DNA of 64,000 nucleotides from Stenotrophomonas sp. ASS1 (GTDB lineage: Bacteria; Pseudomonadota; Gammaproteobacteria; Xanthomonadales; Xanthomonadaceae): NCBI RefSeq assembly GCF_004346925.1, contig NZ_CP031167.1, positions 3,244,001-3,308,000 of the forward strand. Direction: 5' to 3'. Both the position numbers and the translations under genes were made by a program. Shown one piece after another: positions 16,111 through 22,505 of the stretch (positions are counted from its first letter, which is position 1; every line of letters starts with the position of its first letter). A model generated the notes under the pieces. That model did no database searches. It saw only the letters and a list, made by a program, of their open reading frames with translations, and was not told where the DNA came from.

Positions 16111-16628
16111 TCCTTGGACGGCTTGCGCTTTGCGTCCTGCGCCGCCTGCTCTTCCCGGATCAAGGCATCGAGTTTTTTTAGGTAGTCGGTCTCCGCACGC
16201 AGATAGGCGACTTCCTTGAGCAGCTCATCGCGGCTCATATCCTCAGGTGGCTTGGACGAACGGGTCTTTTTCATCGGCTTTCGGGGCGGCGGCGGAGGGG
16301 GTGCCAACGCTTGGGCACCGCCTTGAGCATACAGGCGCCGCCATCGTCCCACCGCGCCGGCATCGCCAATTTGAAAGTAGGTGGTGGCCTCGCGCCCGGA
16401 CAGGCCGTCCTGGCTCATTTTCTCCAGGACAGCCAGTTTGAACGGGAGGTCATAGGACCGGGCCTGGCGATGAAATCCCCGCCTCCCATGCAGCCGATAG
16501 GTCGCCACCCAGCGCCTGACCGTGGAGAACTCCAGGCCGTGGCGACGGGCAATGGCTTTTACCGATGTGGAGGTCTTGCAGGCCTCTTTGGCGACCTGCA
16601 GTTTGAAACGCGCGTCGTATTTGTTCAT
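16107..16628 (-). CDS. IS3-family transposase OrfA (helix-turn-helix protein)
   Basis: A 173-residue DNA-binding protein, exactly the length of IS150 OrfA. Two helix-turn-helix units are visible: KAIARRHGLEFSTVRRWVAT near 34 and SGREATTYFQIGDAGAVGRW near 86. A proline run (PPPPPPRKP) and a C-terminal coiled coil with leucine-zipper spacing (MSRDELLKEVAYLRAETDYL) for oligomerisation follow. The start at 16628 follows GAGGG; a longer frame from 16658 lacks this. It ends 4 bases into orfB. Confidence 0.93.
   Translation of the reverse strand: MNKYDARFKLQVAKEACKTSTSVKAIARRHGLEFSTVRRWVATYRLHGRRGFHRQARSYDLPFKLAVLEKMSQDGLSGREATTYFQIGDAGAVGRWRRLYAQGGAQALAPPPPPPRKPMKKTRSSKPPEDMSRDELLKEVAYLRAETDYLKKLDALIREEQAAQDAKRKPSKD
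16173..16179 (-). promoter_or_regulatory. Probable -1 programmed frameshift site (A7)
   Basis: On the minus strand the orfA codons CTA AAA AAA form a slippery A AAA AAA heptamer. Slipping back one base continues in an open frame (ACT CGA TGC ...) straight into orfB without a stop. Position and sequence match the IS150-type frameshift window. Frameshifting itself is inferred. Confidence 0.8.
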
Positions 16629-16771
16629 GTATCCCTCGGGGTTGGATCTAGCGTCCAACTCCCGGGGGTCACTTCACCATGGGGGCTTGGCCGCGGCATC
16701 CATGCCGCGGACACTCCCGCCACCGGACCCACCCCGCCTTCGACAGATTTCCGCGATCTGCCCGCATTGCG

Positions 16772-16860
16772 GTAGAGCCGAGCCATGCTCGGCTCAAATG
16801 TCTCGGATCTCGAAATATTCGACTTCGATGGAGATTCATCCACGCATGGCGTGGATCTAC
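16772..16860. repeat. SMAG pair around an AT-rich spacer
   Basis: GTAGAGCCGAGCCATGCTCG (from 16772) and an inverted ATCCACGCATGGCGTGGATC-type palindrome (ending 16860 in CTAC) enclose a 43-bp spacer with CGAAATATTCGA and GAGATTCATCC. A very similar spacer, inverted, lies between the SMAGs at 45024-45113. From 16739 to 17155 there is no gene: the whole stretch is repeats. Confidence 0.75.
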
Positions 16861-16882
16861 CAGATCCCGGGAATCTGTCAGA

Positions 16883-17066
16883 GGCGGGACGGTGTGGGTA
16901 GGCAGGACCGTTGGCGCCATGGATGGCGCCATCGAGCCCCCATGGGTGAGGGCGCTTTGCTTGCGAAGCACTGCTTCGCAAGCGCCCGAACGCCCAGCCG
17001 CCAGCGGCTGGGCCGGACCCCGGAGGGGGGTTTACGGCGTGTCCTGTCTACCCACACAGTCCCGCC
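16883..17066 (+). repeat. ATGGAY-loop element copy B, with expanded second hairpin
   Basis: Outer arms 16883-16908 and 17041-17066 pair over 26 positions with one mismatch and one G-T wobble. Hairpin 1 is GGCGCC-ATGGAT-GGCGCC (16913-16930). Hairpin 2 starts normally (CCCCCATG) but its apex is replaced by about 85 bases holding further hairpins (GGGCGCTT...AAGCGCCC and CCCAGCCGC-CAGCGGCTGGG) before GGGGTTTACGGCGT resumes. Length 184 bp against about 100 for the others. Confidence 0.8.
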
Positions 17067-17116
17067 TACCTGCGGAATGCCCGCTTTTGACGTTGAAGTT
17101 GCCTTGGCTTGAAGGC

Positions 17117-17149
17117 TTCGGCAGGTGCAGGGCGGCAAGCCCTGCCGAA
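17117..17149. repeat. SMAG-type CAGGGC palindrome
   Basis: TTCGGCAGGTGCAGGGCGGC and its complement-rich second half (AAGCCCTGCCGAA) form a long hairpin directly after the 3' end of the TraR-type gene. It is the same module found near copies A, C and D. Confidence 0.65.
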
Positions 17150-17155
17150 CAACCT

Positions 17156-17422
17156 TTACCTCAACTGGCTGTCCTTGCTGCCACGCCGGTTGTAGCCGGC
17201 ATGCGCCTGCGCTTCGTCGTCATGCGCCTGCTGGCACGCCACGCACAGCCGTACCCCGGGCACGGCCTGGCGCCGCGCCAACGGGATCGGCGCGTCGCAT
17301 TCCTCACAATGTTCCAGACCAGGACCCTCGCGCAGCTGGCGCCGCGCGCGGGCGATCGCATCGTCGACGGTGGCGTCGATCTGGTCCTGGACCGCGCCGT
17401 CTCCCGCCCAACCGGTGGCCAT
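17156..17422 (-). CDS. DksA/TraR-family C4 zinc-finger protein
   Basis: An 88-residue protein of the short TraR/YbiI type. The four-Cys zinc finger is CEEC near 39-42 and CVAC near 60-63, preceded by a helical region with the acidic tip residues DATVDDAIARAR. Members bind the RNA polymerase secondary channel or are of unknown role; it lacks the long coiled coil of DksA. The start at 17422 is chosen because GGAGG is 6 bases upstream; the ATG at 17428 abuts GGAGG directly and is too close. Confidence 0.85.
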   Translation of the reverse strand: MATGWAGDGAVQDQIDATVDDAIARARRQLREGPGLEHCEECDAPIPLARRQAVPGVRLCVACQQAHDDEAQAHAGYNRRGSKDSQLR

Positions 17423-17552
17423 GGCCATCCTCCGCAGGTGTGTCGCCTGATATGGGGACGATACGCCGCGCAGTAAACGGTAGCGCCGAGCCATGACCGG
17501 CGGGCCTTCAGCAAGCTGAGCAGAAGGCAGACGGGCCGGAGCAGGCCATTTG

Positions 17553-17579
17553 CGACTTAATCCCCTCCGTCCCCTTTTT
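17553..17579. repeat. Single arm of the GGGGACGGAGGGGATTAAG repeat
   Basis: CGACTTAATCCCCTCCGTCC followed by CCTTTTT immediately after the 3' end of the DUF2058 gene. It is the same 27-mer that forms the right arm of the perfect hairpin at 42002-42077. Confidence 0.75.
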
Positions 17580-17582
17580 GGC

Positions 17583-18140
17583 TTACCAGACCAGGTCGTC
17601 CGGCACCTGGAACTGCGCGTAGTAGGCGTCGTCCTCGGCATTGCCGGTGGAGATCTCGGCGGTCGAGCCCGGCTGGCCATGGTCGACGATGATCGCCTCC
17701 GGGGCGCGTTCACGCACTTTTTCGGCAGCGGCGCGCGGCAGCAGGGCGTAGCCCTCGCCGTGGGCAACGATGACCAGCACGCCCACCGACAGCGCCTTGC
17801 GCAGCTTGGGGTCGATCAGCAGGGTGCGGATCGCCGCGCCATCGCTGAAGCGGTACTCGTCGTCGCCCTTGTGAGGCACGGCATGGGCCGTGATGATCTG
17901 CCGGGCCTGGGCCTTCTGTTCAGCCTGCCTGGCCTGGGCATTGCGCTCGGCGGCCAATGCGCGGTCGCGCTCGACCTTCTCGGCGCGGGCCCGTTCAGCC
18001 TCGCGCTGGACATCGGCCGAGGTCGATTCGGCCTTGCCCTGCCGGGCCTTGGCCTGCGCGCTCGCGGCAGCGCTGGCCTGCGACTTCTTGGCCAGGCCGG
18101 CCTTGAGCAATTGTTCCTGCAGCGCGTTGGGCTTTGCCAT
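17583..18140 (-). CDS. DUF2058 family protein (YaiL-like)
   Basis: A 185-residue cytoplasmic protein. The N-terminal half is a long charged helix rich in Ala, Lys, Arg and Glu (for example QREAERARAEKVERDRALAA), beginning with the family signature LQEQLLKAGLAKKSQA. The C-terminal half is globular (YRFSDGAAIRTLLIDPKLR, GYALLPRAAAEKVRERAPEA). This is the DUF2058/YaiL (nucleoprotein/polynucleotide-associated enzyme) family with no defined function. It is divergent from the YgjP-type gene across 62 bases. Confidence 0.88.
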   Translation of the reverse strand: MAKPNALQEQLLKAGLAKKSQASAAASAQAKARQGKAESTSADVQREAERARAEKVERDRALAAERNAQARQAEQKAQARQIITAHAVPHKGDDEYRFSDGAAIRTLLIDPKLRKALSVGVLVIVAHGEGYALLPRAAAEKVRERAPEAIIVDHGQPGSTAEISTGNAEDDAYYAQFQVPDDLVW

Positions 18141-18202
18141 GGTCGATGCGTACCGCGTGTAATCTTGGATGCCCCATTCTACCGACGCCCCGCCGCCCCT
18201 GC

Positions 18203-18703
18203 ATGGCAGTCCTGAAGTACCTCACCGGCTATCCCGAACCCCTGGTCGCCCAGGTCAGTGAACTACTGGCGCAGGGCAAGCTCGGCCCCTGGCTGCAGCA
18301 GCGCTATCCCGATCCGCACGAGGTGCGCAGCGACCGCCAGCTGTACGACTACACGCAGGAGCTGAAGGACCGCTACCTGCGCAAGTCGGTGCCGCTCAAC
18401 AAGGTCTGCTACGACAACACGCTGGAAGTGATCAAGCATGCGCTGGGCACCCATACCGCCATCTCCCGCGTGCACGGCGGCCGCCTCAAGGCCAGCCGCG
18501 AGATCCGCATCGCCACCGTGTTCCGCCAGGCACCAGCGGCGTTCCTGCGCATGATCGTGGTGCATGAACTGGCCCACCTGAAGGAAGCCGATCACAACAA
18601 GGCCTTCTACCAGCTGTGCCAGCACATGGAGCCGGAGTACCTGCAGCTGGAGTTCGATACCCGCCTGTACCTGACCGAGCTGGCCAACCGCGGCCAGCGC
18701 TGA
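18203..18703 (+). CDS. YgjP-like (DUF45) M48-type metallopeptidase domain protein
   Basis: A 166-residue protein whose core is the zinc-peptidase motif HELAHLKEADHNKAFY near residues 118-133 (HExxH plus a downstream His), typical of YgjP/DUF45. Upstream is VCYDNTLEVIKHALGTHTAISRVH. E. coli YgjP has been linked to UTP hydrolysis, but the assignment here rests on the fold only. The ATG at 18203 begins the conserved MAVLKYLTGYPEPL region; an earlier start at 18134 would overlap the divergent promoter. Confidence 0.85.
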   Translation: MAVLKYLTGYPEPLVAQVSELLAQGKLGPWLQQRYPDPHEVRSDRQLYDYTQELKDRYLRKSVPLNKVCYDNTLEVIKHALGTHTAISRVHGGRLKASREIRIATVFRQAPAAFLRMIVVHELAHLKEADHNKAFYQLCQHMEPEYLQLEFDTRLYLTELANRGQR

Positions 18704-18750
18704 CCGGCCGCAGCGGCTACACTGCGCGCCCCCTGCCTGACCTTTCCGCC

Positions 18751-19449
18751 ATGGAACCGATCCGCCTCGACAAACGCCTGTCCGCCCTGCTCGGCATCCC
18801 GCGCGGTGAAGCGCGGCGCTACATCGAAGGCGGCTGGGTCAGCGTCAATGGCGAGGTGGTCGAGCAGCCGCAGCGCCCGGTCGATGACAGCGCGGTGATC
18901 GTCGTGGCCGAGCAGGCCAGCGATGAAAAGGCCGAGCGGGTCAGCATGCTGCTGCACAAGCCGGCAGGCGTTGCCGCTGAAACCATGTGTGCGCTGGTCA
19001 GCAGTGACAGCCGCAGCGAACTTGATGCCAGCGACATCCGTCCGCTTCAGCGTCACTTCCACGGCCTGCAGCTGGCCGCCTCGCTTCCGGCCAGCGACAG
19101 CGGCCTGGTGGTGGTCAGCCAGGACCCGGCCACGCTGGCCCATCTGCAGCGCAATCTGGGCCGCACCGAACAGGAATACCTGATCGAAGTGGCCGAAGGC
19201 GGTCCCGAGCGCGGCCCGTGGCTGATGGCGCGGCTGCAGCAGGAATCGGGCGGCGCCAAGGTCAGCTGGCAGAGCGAGCAGCGCCTGCGCTTCGCCGGCA
19301 AGGGCCTGACGGCCAAGGGCCTGCGCGTGGCGGTCACCGCTGCCGGCCTGCAGGTCGCGGCCGTGCGTCGGCTGCGGATTGGCCGCGTGGCACTGGGACC
19401 GCTGCCTGCGGGGCAGTGGCGTTACCTGGGCAGCGACGAACGGTTCTGA
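18751..19449 (+). CDS. RsuA-family pseudouridine synthase-like protein, catalytic Asp missing
   Basis: A 232-residue protein with an N-terminal S4 RNA-binding domain (IRLDKRLSALLGIPRGEARR ... GWVSVNGEVV) followed by an RsuA/RluB/E/F-type fold (SMLLHKPAGVAAE, SGLVVVSQD, EQEYLIEV, LRRLRIGRVALGPLPAGQWR). The family catalytic motif GRLD aligns to ASLP (near residues 109-112), so the nucleophilic Asp is replaced by Pro, and the usual RYHQVRRM segment is also lost. It probably keeps RNA binding but not pseudouridylation. Synteny is with the YgjP-type gene 47 bases upstream. Confidence 0.82.
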   Translation: MEPIRLDKRLSALLGIPRGEARRYIEGGWVSVNGEVVEQPQRPVDDSAVIVVAEQASDEKAERVSMLLHKPAGVAAETMCALVSSDSRSELDASDIRPLQRHFHGLQLAASLPASDSGLVVVSQDPATLAHLQRNLGRTEQEYLIEVAEGGPERGPWLMARLQQESGGAKVSWQSEQRLRFAGKGLTAKGLRVAVTAAGLQVAAVRRLRIGRVALGPLPAGQWRYLGSDERF

Positions 19450-19462
19450 CCCTTCAACCCTC

Positions 19463-19501
19463 GGGGTCGGATCCCTTTCCGCGGGAAAGGGCTCTGACCC
19501 C
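19463..19501. repeat. GGGGTCRGATCC palindrome
   Basis: GGGGTCGGATCCCTTTCC, a short GC centre, and GGGAAAGGGCTCTGACCCC form a hairpin with arms of about 18 bp and two mismatches. A second member with the same outer arms lies at 62972-63011. Both are joined to ATCCACGC-type SMAG repeats. Confidence 0.7.
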
Positions 19502-19569
19502 ATCCACGCATGGCGTGGATCTACGGCGATAGGTCTGTTGGCTTTCATCCACGCACGGCGTGGATCTAC
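19502..19569. repeat. Two direct SMAG repeats upstream of the PLD gene
   Basis: Inverted-orientation SMAG palindromes of the ATCCACGCATGGCGTGGATC type at 19502-19524 and 19547-19569, each ending CTAC. The second ends 9 bases before the ATG at 19579, so it occupies the leader and must sit in or near the ribosome-binding region. Confidence 0.8.
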
Positions 19570-19578
19570 CATCGGGGC

Positions 19579-21147
19579 ATGAGCCTGCCCAAGCCCCTGT
19601 GGCGACGCCTGCCGCGCGTCGCTGCGATCATCCTCGCCGCGCTGTTGCTGCTGGTCCTGTCCGGGCTGCTGCTGGCCGACCACCTCACCCCGCAGGCACA
19701 GGGCGCACCCTCGCATGTGCTGCCACTGCAGCCGGCGCAGACCCGCATCGACCAGCAGATCGTGCCGCTGCAGGACGCACACCCCGGGCAGTCCGGCGTG
19801 GCGTTCCTCAGTGATGGCATGGATGCCTTCGCCGCGCGCGCGATGATCACCGCGCATGCAGGCCGCAGCCTGGACCTGCAGTACTACATCTGGCACGACG
19901 ACCTGATCGGCCATCTGATGGCCAAGGCGCTGTACGACGCCGCCGAGCGCGGCGTGCGCGTGCGCATCCTGCTTGACGACATGAACGCCAAGGACAAGGA
20001 CGCGTTGATGATGGCACTCGATGCGCATCCGAACATCGAGATCCGCCTGTACAACCCGTTCCGCAACCGGACCGGCATCCTGCGCATGGTGGAGATGGTG
20101 CAGCGCTTCTTCAGCGTGAACCACCGCATGCACAACAAGAGCTGGATCGCCGATGGCCGCGTCGCGATCGTCGGTGGCCGCAACATCGGCGAGGAGTATT
20201 TCAGCGCGCGCACCGATGTGAACTTCCAGGATCTGGACCTGCTGGTCGCCGGCCCCGCCGTGGAGCAGGCCAACCGCATCTTCGACGACTACTGGAACAG
20301 CGAAACCGCCATTCCGGTATCCGCGCTTGCCTTCCATACCGACGCACAACTGCGCCTGCTGGTGCGCGAATCGGACCATGAGGCGCAGCGGGACGTGGCC
20401 CTGCCGTACCTGGCGCGCGTGGCCGAATCGCGCAAGCGCCAGCGCCCGAGCCCCGAGCCGCTGCGCTGGAGCGGTGCAGTGCGCATCGTGTCCGACCCGC
20501 CGATGAAGCACCGCAAGGACGATCGCGCTGCCTGGCTGGTGTCGACCCTGATCAGCGAGCTGCAGGCCGCCAGGCACAAGGCCCTGTTGATCTCGCCCTA
20601 CTTCGTTCCCGGCAACGAGGGCCTGGATGGCTTTTCGGCCATGTCCGGGCGGGGCGTGCAGGTCGGCGTGGTCACCAACTCACTGGCCGCCAATGACGTC
20701 GCCGCCGTACATGGTGGCTACATGGGCTACCGCGTGCCGTTGCTTGAAGCCGGCGTCCACCTTTACGAACTGAAGGCACAAGGGCAGTCCGGCGATGCCG
20801 GCGTGTTCGGCAGCAGCGGCGCCAGCCTGCATACCAAGGCGTTCCTGGTCGATGACCGCCGCGGTTTTGTCGGTTCGTTCAACCTCGACCCGCGCTCGGC
20901 CTATCTGAACACCGAGATGGGCGTGCTGTTCGACGATCCGGTGCTGGGCGCACAGCTGCGGGACGAGTACCTGCGCCTGGCTGATCCCAGGCACAGCTGG
21001 TGGCTGGCGCTGGATGACCGTCGCCGGTTGCGCTGGCTGGAGCGCGAACCGCCACCGCACTGGGTGGAGGCCGAGCCGGGGGCAACGGCGCGCAAACGCT
21101 GGTTGTCGCGGGTGATCAGCTGGCTGCCGGTGGAATCGCAGCTGTAG
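19579..21147 (+). CDS. Phospholipase D-family protein (cardiolipin synthase-like)
   Basis: A 522-residue membrane-anchored enzyme with two HKD motifs, the hallmark of bacterial cardiolipin synthases and other PLD enzymes. The first is HNKSWIAD (His185, Lys187, Asp192) with GGRNIGEEYF after it; the second is HTKAFLVD (His418, Lys420, Asp425) with GSFNLDPRS. Residues 13-33 are a membrane anchor or signal. LDLQYYIWHDD near 98 is the usual CLS element. The group resembles ClsC-type or YmdC proteins; the exact donor lipid is not readable. A SMAG repeat lies almost against the start codon and no Shine-Dalgarno is evident. Confidence 0.88.
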   Translation: MSLPKPLWRRLPRVAAIILAALLLLVLSGLLLADHLTPQAQGAPSHVLPLQPAQTRIDQQIVPLQDAHPGQSGVAFLSDGMDAFAARAMITAHAGRSLDLQYYIWHDDLIGHLMAKALYDAAERGVRVRILLDDMNAKDKDALMMALDAHPNIEIRLYNPFRNRTGILRMVEMVQRFFSVNHRMHNKSWIADGRVAIVGGRNIGEEYFSARTDVNFQDLDLLVAGPAVEQANRIFDDYWNSETAIPVSALAFHTDAQLRLLVRESDHEAQRDVALPYLARVAESRKRQRPSPEPLRWSGAVRIVSDPPMKHRKDDRAAWLVSTLISELQAARHKALLISPYFVPGNEGLDGFSAMSGRGVQVGVVTNSLAANDVAAVHGGYMGYRVPLLEAGVHLYELKAQGQSGDAGVFGSSGASLHTKAFLVDDRRGFVGSFNLDPRSAYLNTEMGVLFDDPVLGAQLRDEYLRLADPRHSWWLALDDRRRLRWLEREPPPHWVEAEPGATARKRWLSRVISWLPVESQL

Positions 21148-21150
21148 CGC

Positions 21151-22227
21151 TCAGGGCGCAGGACCTGCCTCTTCCTGTCCGGCGTCATCCCGTGTTTCCA
21201 CGCTGCGCCCATGCAGGCGCCGCCAGATCCAGCGCAGCGCATGCGGCGGCGCCGAAGGCAACTGTTCAAGCAGGGCCAGCATGCGGCTCTGGCTGGCATG
21301 TCCGTGCCGGCACAGCAGGCTGGCCGCTGCGGCCGCGCTGGCAAGGCGCAGGCTGTCGGCCAGCGGGCCATCCGCCTCGGGCGCCAGCGCCTGGTGCACC
21401 GGCTCGGGCAGCTCCCAGGCCGCAGCCACGCGTTGCGCCAACGGCAGCGACCACTGTTGGAGCAGCTGCAGCGCCAGCGCCGGCTCCACCGTTTCATCGC
21501 GTGCCTGCGCTTCCTGCAGCAGCTGGCGCATCACCAGCGCGGCCCCCAGCCCCTGTACCAGGCCCAGCCACTGGGCGGCGAAGGCATCGCCGAAAGTGAC
21601 CGTGCGCGCGTGGTCAGCGGCTGCGCGCGAGGCCAGCAGTGCGTGCTCCCAGATGATTGTGCTGAACTGCGGAAACACCTCGCACTGCACCTGCATCACC
21701 GGCTGCACCAGAACTGCGCTGATGATCTGTCGCACGCCTTCGGTACCGACCAGCGTCACCGCCCGCTGCAGGCTTTCCACCGGGCGCTCGTGCACCTTGT
21801 AGGCCGGGCTGTTGGCGATGCGCAGCAGGTTGCCGGTCAGCACCGGGTCCTGGCCGATGATCGCCGCCATCACCCGCGCCGACGCAGCATCGTCGTTGAC
21901 CGTCTGGATCAGCTGCGGCAGCAGTTGCGGGCGGCGCGGCAGCTGACGGGCCGCCCAGTCCCGGTCCTGCAGCGCGCGCGCCACCGCCTCGCCCAACCCC
22001 GCAGCCTGCACCGCTGTGGATTCACCGGCCAGGCGCGGGTACAGGGCCAGCGCATGCAGGCCACGCTGCAGATGTGCAGCGATCTCGGCCGAAGGCAGAG
22101 CCTCGCCCTGCAGGCTGGCCGCAGCCGCCGCCACCGCCTGCCGCGACGCCGCCGCCAACCGGGACGGTGCCGTCCCGGTCGAGCGCGCCAGCCAGCCACG
22201 CAGTGATCGCCACCAGGCCGGCGTCAT
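21151..22227 (-). CDS. HDOD-domain protein
   Basis: A 358-residue cytoplasmic protein. The HDOD domain (about residues 90-290) shows LPRRPQLLPQLIQTVNDDAA, AAIIGQDPVLTGNLLRIANS and LQRAVTLVGTEGVRQIIS. HDOD domains lack the metal-binding HD residues and usually act as scaffolds in signalling. There is no GGDEF, EAL or receiver domain attached. The N-terminal 60 residues are Ala-rich and helical. It is convergent with the PLD gene, only 3 bases apart, and divergent from the amino acid dehydrogenase. Confidence 0.87.
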   Translation of the reverse strand: MTPAWWRSLRGWLARSTGTAPSRLAAASRQAVAAAAASLQGEALPSAEIAAHLQRGLHALALYPRLAGESTAVQAAGLGEAVARALQDRDWAARQLPRRPQLLPQLIQTVNDDAASARVMAAIIGQDPVLTGNLLRIANSPAYKVHERPVESLQRAVTLVGTEGVRQIISAVLVQPVMQVQCEVFPQFSTIIWEHALLASRAAADHARTVTFGDAFAAQWLGLVQGLGAALVMRQLLQEAQARDETVEPALALQLLQQWSLPLAQRVAAAWELPEPVHQALAPEADGPLADSLRLASAAAAASLLCRHGHASQSRMLALLEQLPSAPPHALRWIWRRLHGRSVETRDDAGQEEAGPAP

Positions 22228-22505
22228 CGCCGCCCGCCCTGTCGTTGTGGTGCCCTTGCCGTCACTGACCGCCCTGCCTCTTCACGCGAATCCGGCCACC
22301 CGCCGTCGTCGCAGCATCGGCCGAACTTTCATCTTCTTTAACCGGAAGGCCACCGATGTCGACGGCACCGGCCGGGGGAATGGACTAGAATGGCGCCGCG
22401 CGACCCGTCCCCCTGCACCGACGACGTCGCTTTTTTTGTTTTGGGACCCTACCGTTCACTGGCCGTTCGCTGCAGTTCGCCGCTGATCGCGCCATCGGAG
22501 ACGCC

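Larger units (their letters stand above)
15249..16676 (-). mobile_element. IS3-family (IS150 group) insertion sequence, intact
   Basis: A 1428-bp element with terminal inverted repeats beginning TGAAGTGACCCCCG at both ends (imperfect after about base 14). It is flanked by a 3-bp direct repeat CCA (15246-15248 and 16677-16679). It carries two overlapping frames, orfA and orfB, with a slippery A7 tract between them. All parts needed for transposition look intact: ends, OrfA and the DDE motif of OrfB. The target is an extragenic structured repeat, so no host gene is broken. Confidence 0.95.
15206..16738 (-). repeat. ATGGAY-loop element copy A, interrupted by an IS
   Basis: With the IS (15249-16676) and one CCA copy removed, this is a roughly 100-bp nested palindrome in reverse orientation. 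The outer arms are 15206-15230 and 16714-16738; on the minus strand they pair over 25 positions with three G-T wobbles. Inside are a hairpin CCGCGGC-ATGGAT-GCCGCGG (16691-16710) and a second hairpin with loop ATGGAC, split by the IS. The intact equivalent is copy D at 45182-45283. Confidence 0.85.

Noticed and set aside
17126..17150. Hairpin after the TraR-type gene considered as an intrinsic terminator
   Set aside because: No T-tract follows on the minus strand; the sequence belongs to the CAGGGC palindrome family.
22386..22441. TAGAAT box and T7 tract in the leader of the leucine dehydrogenase gene, considered as promoter plus attenuator
   Set aside because: No convincing -35 at 16-18 bp, and the hairpin before the T7 tract is too weak (about 5 bp with a large loop).
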